Below, in pieces: positions 8,082-15,978 of a DNA stretch of 64,000 bases (the first letter of the stretch is position 1; each line of letters begins with the position of its first letter). The DNA is taken from contig FOIY01000005.1 of the NCBI GenBank assembly GCA_900111435.1, forward strand, positions 1-64,000, given 5' to 3'. The position numbers and the translations under genes are program-made. This DNA is from Ruminococcaceae bacterium KH2T8. Its GTDB lineage: Bacteria; Bacillota; Clostridia; Saccharofermentanales; Saccharofermentanaceae. Below the pieces are notes generated by a model. That model searched no databases, was not told where the DNA came from, and saw nothing but the letters and a program-made list of their open reading frames with translations.

Positions 8082-9071
8082 TTATTTGGTGCCGCCGACG
8101 TATGCGGTCAGTGCCTGCGCGTAGTAGTTTCTAAGTCTCGATCTTAACGATCCGGGGCTTATTACCACCGCGTCTTTTCCGAATCTTCTGAAGTATTCAT
8201 CGAGCTGCATCTCGGGCCAGTCGAAGTGATAAATATCACCTTCTATCTTGGTGACGTCAGGTCTGTTCTTCGTGACTACCTTGAACTTCTGTTTGCCGCT
8301 CTCGGTCATCTTTATCACGGCATGTATATCGGTCGTCATGGAGTGAGGACTTCGCATGGCTTTCTCGCTCAGTTCATGCCTTATATCTTCATCGATCTCG
8401 AAGGTCTTCGACGTGATAAAGACATCGTTGAGCCTTGAGATCCTGAATGTCCTGTTCTTCCTGCTTCGAGGGTCGTGACAGAGAAGATAGTTGAACTGCT
8501 CCTCCTTGGAAGTCGCGATCATGTAAGGCTCGACCGTCTCCTTGTATCTTAGATTCGCGGAAGTGAAAGTAAGTAGTCGCTTCTCGGATATCGCCTCATT
8601 TATCGCATCGAACTTATCCTTGAATATTATCTCTTCTCTTTTATTTCTCGGGATCGAGAGATAGGAGATGAACATATCCTTTATATATCCCGAAAGCGAC
8701 GTATCCTTGAGAAGATTATTCTCGATTATCCTCAGTATATTGTAGGACGGTCCGCTCACTGTCAGTGTGATGACCGTACTCTTTCCGCCTGTGGTGTCGG
8801 TATTTCTAATATAAGTCTTCAGGATCTTATCTGCGAGAGCTGCGGCATCCTTGGGCTTAAGAGCCTTAACGGATGTCAGGTCGCTTACGATGTTTCCGAT
8901 GAGTTCGTCGGTATCGCGCCTGTACTGATCGAAGTAATTAACGATCAGTTCCTTAAGGAATCCATTAAGGTTAACGGACTGATCGCTCCTTGTGAATTCA
9001 AAGAGCTCGGCGTCGTTTACGAGCCTTGATCTGGTGTCTTCCGATATGTAGATCTTATATTTCTCTGTCAT
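8082..9071 (-). CDS. WYL-domain transcriptional regulator, likely controls the DUF2828-rtcB locus
   Basis: This 329-residue protein has a C-terminal WYL domain at about 165-250 (EAISEKRLLTF ... VEPYMIATSKEEQFNYLLCHDPRSRKNRTFRISRL) and a WCX-like tail. WYL domains bind nucleic-acid ligands and commonly regulate DNA- and RNA-damage systems. The N terminus is not an obvious HTH. Residues 1-60 (KIYISEDTRSRL ... LNGFLKELIVNYF) and about 100-150 (VITLTVSGPSYNIL ... LSGYIKDMFISYL) look like two ribbon-helix-helix-type repeats. It is divergent from the RNA-DUF2828-rtcB unit with a 318-bp gap, the usual place for the pathway regulator. AGGAG precedes the ATG. Confidence 0.8.
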   Translation of the reverse strand: MTEKYKIYISEDTRSRLVNDAELFEFTRSDQSVNLNGFLKELIVNYFDQYRRDTDELIGNIVSDLTSVKALKPKDAAALADKILKTYIRNTDTTGGKSTVITLTVSGPSYNILRIIENNLLKDTSLSGYIKDMFISYLSIPRNKREEIIFKDKFDAINEAISEKRLLTFTSANLRYKETVEPYMIATSKEEQFNYLLCHDPRSRKNRTFRISRLNDVFITSKTFEIDEDIRHELSEKAMRSPHSMTTDIHAVIKMTESGKQKFKVVTKNRPDVTKIEGDIYHFDWPEMQLDEYFRRFGKDAVVISPGSLRSRLRNYYAQALTAYVGGTK

Positions 9072-9216
9072 GTACAGCTCCTGACTGGGGTCGTGAATCT
9101 TGATTAACTATTCGTAAAATCAATATCTAAAGCCATTATATTGGGGTTGCGGAAGTGTGTCAATCTGCATCTTTAAGAACCCGATTTGCAGCGCTAAGAT
9201 ATAGCCACAACGAACG

Positions 9217-9285
9217 AAGACACACACAGCGACGAAACGGTCCCATGGTTATGAGCGGGTTCGAATCCCGTAGAAAAAGTGTCTT
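9217..9285 (+). ncRNA. tRNA-like module, candidate Y RNA (YrlA-like)
   Basis: The sequence contains a perfect tRNA T-arm: CGGG (9256-9259), loop TTCGAAT, CCCG (9267-9270), plus a G-U closing pair. It is enclosed by a 7-bp acceptor-like stem, AAGACAC (9217-9223) with GTGTCTT (9279-9285). It is not a normal tRNA: there is no recognisable anticodon arm, and seven extra bases separate the T-arm from the acceptor 3' strand. Bacterial Y RNAs (YrlA) carry such a tRNA-like module and are encoded beside Ro60-type proteins, as this one is. The exact ends are unknown. A possible -10 (GATATA, about 9198-9203) lies just upstream. Confidence 0.55.
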
Positions 9286-9301
9286 GTCCAAACGTTTAGT
9301 A

Positions 9302-9366
9302 AAGGTGCATACAGCAACTAAAAAGATCTTTTAGGTAGATATCCGGGGGTTACCCCGGGGCACCTT
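9302..9366 (+). ncRNA. Three-way-junction RNA module upstream of the DUF2828 gene
   Basis: The outer stem AAGGTGC (9302-9308) / GCACCTT (9360-9366) encloses two perfect hairpins: CTAAAA-AGATC-TTTTAG (9318-9334) and CCGGGG-GTTA-CCCCGG (9343-9358). It begins 16 bases after the tRNA-like module and ends 23 bases before the start codon. It may be the second half of the same ncRNA or a 5'-UTR control element. I do not recognise a known riboswitch in it. Confidence 0.5.
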
Positions 9367-9389
9367 GTTAGAAAAGGAGAATAGAGAAG

Positions 9390-10853
9390 ATGTTGAACTT
9401 TTTGAAGAGAGAAGCAGATAAGACAAATACATTAAACGGTGCGGTCACATATGCGAGCACGATGTCCGATTGCCTGGACTTCTTTGCTACTGCAGGCGCA
9501 CTCAGAAATGCATCCGAAGATGAGATAGTAACAAGGTTCGTGAAGGCTTTCGCCGAGAACAGAGATATCGCCTTGAAGACACTGTTCTTCGCAAGAGATA
9601 TAAGAGGCGGTCTCGGTGAGAGAAGATCCTTCAGAGTAGTGATGAGATACCTTGCCGAGAACTATCCCGAGACAGTCGAAAAGAATATCGCGAATATCGC
9701 GGAATTCGGCAGATATGACGATATCCTCATGCTCATGGATACGCCTTCCGAGAAGTATGCTGTCGCGTACATAAAGGAGACTTTGGATCGCGATATCAAT
9801 GCCATGAACGAAGGCGAGAGTGTCTCTTTGATGGCTAAGTGGCTTCCTTCCGTAAATACGAGTAACGGCGATTCCGTAAGACTCGGTAAGAAGATCGCAA
9901 AGGCTCTTCATATGTCCGATCGCGACTACAGAAAGATGCTCTCTGCACTCAGATCCCATATCAGGATAATCGAGAATAACTTAAGAGAAAAAGACTATAC
10001 TTTCGATTACGAAAAACAGCCCTCGAGAGCACTCTTTAAGTACAGAAGAGCATTCATCAGAAACGATAATGAGAGATACCTGTCGTTCATCCAAAGAGCA
10101 AAGGAAGATCCTTCCATATTGCATACGGGTACGCTCGCTCCTCACGAGATAGTTGCGCCCGTATTGAGAAGAGCAAAGATATCCGCTTCTGACAGAGAAG
10201 TAATGGATACTACATGGAATGCGCTTCCCGACTATGCGGGTTCGAGCAATTCGCTCGTAGTGGTGGACGGTTCCGGTTCCATGTACTGGTCCTGGGGCAA
10301 TGCGCGCCCCATCGAAGTAGCCGAGTCCCTGGGTATCTACTTTGCAGAGCACAACAAGGGCGCTTTCGGTGGTCACTTTATAACGTTCTCCGCTAACCCC
10401 AGACTAGTTGAGATCAAGGGCAGGGATATCTTTGAAAAGGTGCAGTACTGCATGGGCTTTAACGAGTGCAGCAATACGGATCTGAAGAAGACATTTGATC
10501 TGATACTGAATACTGCGGTGAAGAATCGCCTGAAGCAGTCGGATATGCCCGAGAGACTCTACATCATTTCCGATATGGAATTTGATATATGTGCAGGTAA
10601 TTCGAACTCGACGGTCTTTGAAGACGCAAAGGCCAGATTCGCAAAGCACGGCTACAAGCTGCCTCAGGTAGTCTTCTGGAACGTGAACAGCATTAACAGA
10701 CAGCAGCCCGTCAGGATGAACGAGCAGGGTGTGGTACTGGTATCCGGTCAATCACCTCAAGTGTTCTCCATGATAGAGGGCGGCGAAGTCGATCCTTACA
10801 GCTTCATGCTGAGCATAGTCTCCGCTGAAAGATACGAAAGGGTCGCAGCATAA
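9390..10853 (+). CDS. Ro60-like DUF2828 / vWA-domain RNA-binding protein
   Basis: This 487-residue cytoplasmic protein matches the DUF2828 (TROVE-like) layout. The N-terminal two thirds is helical with the hallmark LFFARDIRGGLGERRSFR near residues 65-85, then LMAKWLPS, YRKMLSALR and a PSRALFKYRRAFIRND segment. The C-terminal vWA domain (about 285-480) carries an intact MIDAS, DGSGS, with Asp293. Ro60 proteins have a HEAT-repeat ring plus vWA and bind Y RNA and misfolded RNA. DUF2828 is thought to be related, but the RNA partner of this family is not, to my knowledge, defined. It lies 14 bp before rtcB and directly after the structured RNA. AAGGAG lies about 12 bases before the ATG. Confidence 0.82.
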   Translation: MLNFLKREADKTNTLNGAVTYASTMSDCLDFFATAGALRNASEDEIVTRFVKAFAENRDIALKTLFFARDIRGGLGERRSFRVVMRYLAENYPETVEKNIANIAEFGRYDDILMLMDTPSEKYAVAYIKETLDRDINAMNEGESVSLMAKWLPSVNTSNGDSVRLGKKIAKALHMSDRDYRKMLSALRSHIRIIENNLREKDYTFDYEKQPSRALFKYRRAFIRNDNERYLSFIQRAKEDPSILHTGTLAPHEIVAPVLRRAKISASDREVMDTTWNALPDYAGSSNSLVVVDGSGSMYWSWGNARPIEVAESLGIYFAEHNKGAFGGHFITFSANPRLVEIKGRDIFEKVQYCMGFNECSNTDLKKTFDLILNTAVKNRLKQSDMPERLYIISDMEFDICAGNSNSTVFEDAKARFAKHGYKLPQVVFWNVNSINRQQPVRMNEQGVVLVSGQSPQVFSMIEGGEVDPYSFMLSIVSAERYERVAA

Positions 10854-10867
10854 GAAAGGATAAGAAT

Positions 10868-12079
10868 ATGAATACAATAGAGATCAAAGGAAAGGTGAAT
10901 ACGGCTGTCTGCTACGCGAAAGTAGTGGAAGACGAAGCAATCGAACAGATCAGAAGAATGTGCGATTATCCCATGACCGCAGGATCCAGGATCAGGATAA
11001 TGCCTGACGTTCATGCGGGTAAAGGCTGCACTATCGGTACTACCATGACTATCGAGGATAAGGTCGTCCCGAATGTCGTAGGAGTAGACATCGGATGCGG
11101 TATGTATACGGTGTCCCTCGGAGATCAGCCTCTCGATCTTGAAAAGCTCGACGAAGCGGCTCACTATATACCTTCCGGCAAGAATGTCTGGGAAGGCAGA
11201 CAGGAGAGATTCGACCTTACTGAGCTTAAGTGCTACAGAGACCTCAAAGAGACAAAAAGACTCGAGAGATCTCTCGGTACGCTCGGCGGCGGCAATCACT
11301 TTATCGAGGTAGATGAGGCGTCTGACGGTACGAGATATCTCGTTATTCATTCGGGCTCCAGAAACCTCGGTAAGCAGGTCGCGGAGATCTACCAGAAGAT
11401 CGCGGTACAGCTCGATAAAGGTTACGAGGAATATTACAGAAAGCGTGATGAGATCATCAGGACATACAAGGAGGCAGGCAGAAGGAAAGAGATCCAGGCT
11501 GCCGTCAAGGAGCTCTACAAAGAGTATTACGAAAAGGCGGAAGGCACCATGCCTGACGACCTCTGCTACCTCTACGGTGAATACCTCGAAGATTATCTTC
11601 ACGACGTAAAGATCTGCCAGACCTTCGCAAGAAGGAACAGGGAGAAGATGGCCGAGATCCTTCTCGAGAGAGCGGGCCTAATCGGCGGGGAGGCTTTCCA
11701 CACCGTGCACAACTATATTGACACCGATGAGATGATACTTCGAAAAGGTTCGATCGCCGCGCACGAGGGTGAGAAAGTCCTCATCCCCATCAACATGAGA
11801 GACGGCTCCGTCATCGCGATCGGCAGGGGCAATCCCGAATGGAACTACTCCGCACCGCACGGCGCCGGCAGGCTCATGTCCAGAACGAAGGCGAAGGATA
11901 CTCTCTCCATGGAAGCATATAAGGAAGCCATGAAAGGTATCTATACTACTTCCGTAAACGAATCGACGCTCGATGAAGCGCCCATGGCATATAAATCCCT
12001 CGAGGATATTATCGATGTCATCGCAGAATCCGTTGATGTGGTCGAAGTCATTAAGCCGATATATAACTTTAAAGCATAA
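10868..12079 (+). CDS. rtcB: RNA ligase RtcB
   Basis: This 403-residue tRNA-splicing-type ligase joins 2',3'-cyclic-phosphate (or 3'-phosphate) RNA ends to 5'-OH ends using GTP and Mn2+. Visible family motifs are PDVHAGKGCTIG, GVDIGCG (metal-binding Asp and Cys), GGGNHFIE, HSGSRNLG and HGAGR-MSR, whose His331 is the guanylylated residue. The length matches the shorter bacterial RtcB form. The DUF2828 gene sits 14 bp upstream and a strong terminator follows immediately, so the two genes form a two-gene operon headed by the tRNA-like RNA. In other bacteria RtcB is paired with Ro60 and Y RNA in RNA repair or quality control, which fits here. Confidence 0.96.
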   Translation: MNTIEIKGKVNTAVCYAKVVEDEAIEQIRRMCDYPMTAGSRIRIMPDVHAGKGCTIGTTMTIEDKVVPNVVGVDIGCGMYTVSLGDQPLDLEKLDEAAHYIPSGKNVWEGRQERFDLTELKCYRDLKETKRLERSLGTLGGGNHFIEVDEASDGTRYLVIHSGSRNLGKQVAEIYQKIAVQLDKGYEEYYRKRDEIIRTYKEAGRRKEIQAAVKELYKEYYEKAEGTMPDDLCYLYGEYLEDYLHDVKICQTFARRNREKMAEILLERAGLIGGEAFHTVHNYIDTDEMILRKGSIAAHEGEKVLIPINMRDGSVIAIGRGNPEWNYSAPHGAGRLMSRTKAKDTLSMEAYKEAMKGIYTTSVNESTLDEAPMAYKSLEDIIDVIAESVDVVEVIKPIYNFKA

Positions 12080-12100
12080 AGGTCCTTCGGGACCTTTTTT
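12078..12100 (+). terminator. Rho-independent terminator of the DUF2828-rtcB operon
   Basis: AAAGGTCC-TTCG-GGACCTTTTTT is a perfect 8-bp stem with a UUCG tetraloop and T-run. It overlaps the rtcB stop codon. Confidence 0.95.
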
Positions 12101-12135
12101 GTTATACTTATGAGCGAAAGGGAGAGGTAAACAAC

Positions 12136-12591
12136 ATGATCAGACTTATTACGGATAAAGATACAAAGAAGCAGATCGCAAGAGAAGTACTCGAGGCACT
12201 TACCGAGTGGTTCGAAGTCGAAGAGAGCAGGGAGCAGTATATCGCTGACAGCCCCGATATGACCATGGTCGCATCGTTTGACGGCGATAAGGCGAACGGC
12301 TTTCTGTGCCTCAAGGAAACGGGTAAGGCTACGGTAGAACTCGCGGTCATGGGAGTGCTTAAGGACTATCACCGTCACGGTATCGGAAGACAGCTCTTCG
12401 ATGCCGCGAAAGAGATCGCCAAAGAGCAGGGCTATTCCTTTATGCAGGTGAAGACCGTAAAGATGGGTGTATATGAAGATTACGATATCACCAACAGGTT
12501 CTATCTGAGCGTAGGATTTCAGGAATTCGAAGTATTCCCCGATCACTGGGACGAAGCCAATCCTTGCCAGATCTATGTCATGAGCCTTTGA
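12136..12591 (+). CDS. GNAT-family N-acetyltransferase
   Basis: This 151-residue protein has the GNAT core. FLCLKETGKATVELAVMGVLKDYHRHGIGRQLF contains the beta4 strand and the acetyl-CoA-binding V-x-x-x-x-x-x-G-I-G motif, and EIAKEQGYSFMQVKTV then NRFYLSVGF form the later part of the fold. The substrate cannot be told. A GGGAGAGG ribosome site precedes the ATG. It starts just after the rtcB terminator with its own TATACTTATG region, so it is probably transcribed separately. Confidence 0.85.
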   Translation: MIRLITDKDTKKQIAREVLEALTEWFEVEESREQYIADSPDMTMVASFDGDKANGFLCLKETGKATVELAVMGVLKDYHRHGIGRQLFDAAKEIAKEQGYSFMQVKTVKMGVYEDYDITNRFYLSVGFQEFEVFPDHWDEANPCQIYVMSL

Positions 12592-12649
12592 TATCAGGTA
12601 TTCCTCGCTGCAGCTTCCTGTTCTTCTTCTTGCCTCTTTTTAAAATGAT

Positions 12650-12671
12650 TCACTTTCAAAAGTGATATAAT
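12650..12671 (+). promoter_or_regulatory. Promoter of the NSS transporter with an operator-like palindrome
   Basis: TATAAT (12666-12671) is immediately preceded by TCACTTTCAAAAGTGA (12650-12665), a nearly perfect palindrome occupying the -10/-35 spacer. That is a good position for a repressor site. No regulator gene is adjacent. The -35 is poor. Confidence 0.5.
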
Positions 12672-12719
12672 CCCCCTTGTGAGCGTGGCTTTCGCGTCAT
12701 GCTCCAAGGAGGTTTTGTT

Positions 12720-14258
12720 ATGCGTGAAAAATGGTCATCCAGATCAGCATTTATCTTAGCTGCGATAGGTTCGGCCGTAGGACTCGGAAATGCGTGGAGG
12801 TTCCCCGGCCTTGCGGCGAAGTACGGAGGAGGAGCTTTCCTTTTTGTCTACCTTCTTGCAATGGTACTTATCGGTATCCCTCTCCTCATGATGGAGATCT
12901 CTATCGCAAGACATACGAGACAGGGAGCTCCCGGCTCTATGCGTTCCCTTCGTAAGGGCGGTGAAGGAGTAGGCTGGCTCGCGGTAGCTAACGGTGTCGG
13001 AATATCCATATACTATGCGGCTGTTTTCGCATGGGTCATCCTTATGTTCTTCCTGAGCTATAAGTTTGCGGGTATGACGGGCGACACGGATGCCGCAAGT
13101 TCTCTGTGGGCAACGACGATCAAGACTACGGGAAATACAACGGGATTTACGACTATATCGTGGCCTGTTCTCATCTGTCTCCTGATCGCATGGGCGCTCT
13201 GCTACCTTTGCATCCGTAACGGTACGACGACTGTAGGTAAGGTCGTAAAGTTCACGGTTACGCTCCCCGTTATCTGCCTTATCATAATGGCATCAAGAGG
13301 AATCACGATGCCCGGTGCAACGGCAGGTCTTGCAAAGCTCTTCCTGCCCGACTGGAGTGCACTTGCCGACTCTAATCTCTGGGTCGATGCCATAGGTCAG
13401 GTATTCTATTCTCTTTCGACATCGATGGCGATCATGTTCGCTTACGGTTCGTTCCTTGACGAGAAATCGAATATCGCGGTCGATACGATCATCATCGCTT
13501 TCTCCGATATGTTCGTCAGCGTACTTGCGGGTATCGTTATGTTCACGACGATGGCAGGTGTAGGAATGCTCGATAACATCTCTGCTTCGGGTATCGCTAC
13601 GGCTTTCATCATCTACCCTCAGGCTATCGTAAAGCTTTCGGGCAACGGAGTAGTCAACATGATCTTCGCGTTCGTATTCTACTTCTGCCTTATCACTCTT
13701 GCGATCGACTCACTCTTCTCGATCATCGAGGGTATCTCTACGGCACTCTCCGATAAGTTCAAGCTCGACAAGAAGCGCACGACTCTTACGATCTGTATCA
13801 TCGAGGGCATTATCAGCCTTATCTATGTAACCGGTGCAGGTCTTGCGGTACTTGATATCGTCGATTATTTCATCAACAGCTATACGCTCCTTATCACGGG
13901 TATCCTCGAGATGGTAGTTGCAGGATGGTTCTTTAAGACGACCAAGATCCTCGATGAACTCAACCGCAACACGAAGTCGTTCAAGATGCCGGGCTGGTGG
14001 TTCCTTCCTTCTATCAAGGTGGTATCGCCCCTCGTGCTCTCGGGACTCTTTATCTGGAATCTCGTGAACCTCATCAAGGGCGGCGGTGTCTACGGAGCAA
14101 GTGACGGCTATACCATGAAAGCCAACATCATCTTCGGTTGGGGCATGGTAGCTTTTATCCTTTGCTCGGGCCTCATCATCAAGCTGATCGTAAAGTCCAA
14201 AGAGGTCGAGGAGGACGACAGGACCTGGGACGAATATCAGTCCAAGGAAACTAAATAA
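12720..14258 (+). CDS. Sodium-dependent transporter of the NSS (SNF) family
   Basis: This 512-residue transporter has about twelve hydrophobic helices. The N terminus W-S-S-R-S-A-F-I-L-A-A-I-G-S-A-V-G-L-G-N and WRFP are the NSS signature that binds Na+ and substrate in TM1. Members import amino acids (LeuT, Tyt1, MhsT) with Na+. The start at 12720 is chosen because AAGGAGG lies eight bases upstream; a further upstream in-frame ATG has no ribosome site. Substrate specificity is not visible. No adjacent enzyme suggests a pathway. Confidence 0.93.
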   Translation: MREKWSSRSAFILAAIGSAVGLGNAWRFPGLAAKYGGGAFLFVYLLAMVLIGIPLLMMEISIARHTRQGAPGSMRSLRKGGEGVGWLAVANGVGISIYYAAVFAWVILMFFLSYKFAGMTGDTDAASSLWATTIKTTGNTTGFTTISWPVLICLLIAWALCYLCIRNGTTTVGKVVKFTVTLPVICLIIMASRGITMPGATAGLAKLFLPDWSALADSNLWVDAIGQVFYSLSTSMAIMFAYGSFLDEKSNIAVDTIIIAFSDMFVSVLAGIVMFTTMAGVGMLDNISASGIATAFIIYPQAIVKLSGNGVVNMIFAFVFYFCLITLAIDSLFSIIEGISTALSDKFKLDKKRTTLTICIIEGIISLIYVTGAGLAVLDIVDYFINSYTLLITGILEMVVAGWFFKTTKILDELNRNTKSFKMPGWWFLPSIKVVSPLVLSGLFIWNLVNLIKGGGVYGASDGYTMKANIIFGWGMVAFILCSGLIIKLIVKSKEVEEDDRTWDEYQSKETK

Positions 14259-14375
14259 GGGGGAAGTGAGTGACTTTAGTTTCGTTCACACTTTCTTTAT
14301 GAGGAGATAACACAATTCATATTTGTACGGTTTAGAATAAGACCATACAAAAGAACTACGAGAGGGGTGATACCA

Positions 14376-14438
14376 ATGGGAAGTGATCAACAATCTTCTA
14401 TTAGCGAGTATTCCTCCGCTCGGAAGATTCATTTTTAA
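14376..14438 (+). CDS. Possible 20-residue leader peptide, or part of a small RNA
   Basis: ATG at 14376 follows GAGAGGGGTGATACCA, a plausible ribosome site. It encodes 20 Ser-rich residues ending in ARKIHF before TAA. A strong terminator follows 20 bases later, so this is a short independent transcription unit. The same stretch can fold: GAGT...CTC around 14405-14422 presents CCTCC, an anti-Shine-Dalgarno sequence, in its loop, and TTGTACGGT...ACCATACAA lies upstream. It could therefore be a C-rich-loop regulatory RNA instead. The remainder of the 423-bp gap holds the terminator and the attenuator listed next. Confidence 0.4.
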   Translation: MGSDQQSSISEYSSARKIHF

Positions 14439-14458
14439 CTTGAGTTTGTTATTACGAG

Positions 14459-14492
14459 GCAACCGTGAGCAGCGACGCGGTTGCTTCTTTTT
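14459..14492 (+). terminator. Rho-independent terminator after the small peptide/RNA
   Basis: GCAACCG (14459-14465) and CGGTTGC (14478-14484) form a stem followed by TTCTTTTT. Confidence 0.85.
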
Positions 14493-14565
14493 ATGCCTTC
14501 TTTCTGATTGAATGAGAGTGCTTTATATGTTAACCTTTGCCTGTTACCTGATAAGAAGTTGATAC

Positions 14566-14647
14566 GATACTGACGGCAAGGTACGGACGATCGATATATT
14601 GTTTTTGTTCGCGCATGTTATGCGTGTCGTTGCCGTATCTTCTTTTT
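14566..14647 (+). promoter_or_regulatory. Attenuator-like hairpin in the leader of the hydrogenase maturation operon
   Basis: GATAC-TGA-CGGCAA (14566-14579) can pair with TTGCCGTATC (14630-14639), with a bulge. The loop contains a second hairpin, GCGCAT-GTT-ATGCGT (14611-14625). TCTTCTTTTT follows, then the start codon 34 bases on. It looks like a terminator placed inside the operon leader, which is consistent with transcription attenuation. No aptamer is recognised. Confidence 0.45.
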
Positions 14648-14681
14648 GTGAGGGTATGGCTTTTGTTTTGGGAGGAATCAG

Positions 14682-14927
14682 ATGGAGACACGTGTAGCGG
14701 TCATCAGCGTGATCGTCGGTAAGGACGGCGACGTCGAGCATTTAAATGCTCTTTTGCACGACTATCGTGAATACATAATCGGACGTATGGGCATCCCCTA
14801 TAAAGAGAAGGGTGTCAGCATAATAAGCGTTGTCCTCGATGCGCCTCAGGATGATATATCGACCCTTGCAGGTAAGATTGGAAATCTCAAGGACGTCAAC
14901 GCAAAGACGGCATACTCCAATGTATAA
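14682..14927 (+). CDS. TM1266-type iron-only hydrogenase system regulator
   Basis: This 81-residue ACT/ferredoxin-like-fold protein matches the TM1266 family ('iron-only hydrogenase system putative regulator'): a TRVAVISVIV opening strand, a helix, then IIGRMGIPYKEKGVSIISVVLDA and a C-terminal helix with KIGNLKDVNAKTAYS. The family is almost always encoded beside hydE/hydG, as here. Its biochemical role is unsettled and may involve sensing or accessory assembly. GGGAGGAATCAG precedes the ATG. The stop overlaps the hydE start by eight bases, so translation is coupled. Confidence 0.88.
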   Translation: METRVAVISVIVGKDGDVEHLNALLHDYREYIIGRMGIPYKEKGVSIISVVLDAPQDDISTLAGKIGNLKDVNAKTAYSNV

Positions 14928-15966
14928 GATCGAAGAACTTATCGAAAGGCTCGCACGGGATCATTCGCTCAGCCTCGAAGAATACGCTTTCCTCATAAGG
15001 GAGCGCAGCGAAAGCTCTGCGCTTCGTCTGGCCGCACTTGCAGATGAGAAGAGGCGCGAAGTCTACGGAACGGATGTCTACATCAGAGGCCTGATCGAGA
15101 TCTCGAACTACTGTAAGAACGACTGCCTTTACTGCGGCATCAGAAGGAGCAATAAGGAGTGCGACAGATATCGCCTGACGTCCGAGGAAATACTTCTCTG
15201 CTGCAAAGAAGGGTACCGTCTGGGATTTAGGACTTTCGTTATGCAGGGCGGTGAAGATCCCTACTATACGGACGATCTTCTCTGTGATCTGATCTCTCGG
15301 GTGAAGACGCTTTATCCCGACTGCGCGGTAACGCTTTCGCTGGGCGAGAGGAGCCGCGAAAGCTATCAGCGACTTTTCGATGCCGGCGCCGACAGATATC
15401 TGCTGAGGCACGAGACGGCGGATAAGGAGCACTACGGAAAACTGCATCCGGAATCGATGTCCTGGGACAACCGAATGAAGTGCCTTCATGAGCTTCGCGA
15501 GATCGGCTATCAGGTCGGCTGCGGCTTTATGGTGGAGTCGCCGTACCAAAGCGAGACGGAGCTCGCGCGTGATCTTAAGTTCATCGAGGAGTTCAGGCCC
15601 GACATGTGCGGCATAGGTCCCTTTATCTCGCATAAGGATACGCCGTTTAGGGACGAGCCTTCGGGAGGGTGCGACCTTACGTGTTATCTCCTGAGCATCA
15701 TAAGGCTCATCTATCCAAATATATTGCTTCCCGCGACGACGGCTCTCGGAACTATCGATCCGATGGGCAGGGAGAAGGGCCTTAAGGCAGGCGCAAATGT
15801 CGTGATGCCGAACCTTTCGCCCGTGGGAGTACGAAAGAAATACGAGCTCTACGACAACAAGATCTGTACCGGAGAAGAAGCATCGGAATGCATCGAATGT
15901 CTTCGCAGGAGGATCGATAAAGCTGGATACAAAATGGTCACCGACAGAGGCGACATAAAAAGATAA
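14920..15966 (+). CDS. hydE: [FeFe]-hydrogenase H-cluster maturase HydE (radical SAM)
   Basis: This 348-residue radical SAM enzyme helps build the diiron subcluster of [FeFe]-hydrogenase. The SAM [4Fe-4S] motif C-x3-C-x2-C is at Cys65, Cys69 and Cys72 (CKNDCLYC), followed by GGEDPYYTDD and SLGERSRESY, typical of HydE. I place the start at the ATG at 14920, overlapping the upstream stop; the longer upstream extension in this frame is not HydE-like. The second, optional [2Fe-2S] Cys trio of some HydE proteins is not evident. It is part of the TM1266-hydE-hydG-hydF operon. Confidence 0.95.
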   Translation: MYKIEELIERLARDHSLSLEEYAFLIRERSESSALRLAALADEKRREVYGTDVYIRGLIEISNYCKNDCLYCGIRRSNKECDRYRLTSEEILLCCKEGYRLGFRTFVMQGGEDPYYTDDLLCDLISRVKTLYPDCAVTLSLGERSRESYQRLFDAGADRYLLRHETADKEHYGKLHPESMSWDNRMKCLHELREIGYQVGCGFMVESPYQSETELARDLKFIEEFRPDMCGIGPFISHKDTPFRDEPSGGCDLTCYLLSIIRLIYPNILLPATTALGTIDPMGREKGLKAGANVVMPNLSPVGVRKKYELYDNKICTGEEASECIECLRRRIDKAGYKMVTDRGDIKR

Positions 15967-15978
15967 GAGGTGTAAAGA

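Noticed and set aside
9217-9285. An ordinary tRNA gene
   Set aside because: A T-arm and an acceptor-like stem exist, but the anticodon arm is missing and seven unpaired bases separate the T-arm from the acceptor strand.
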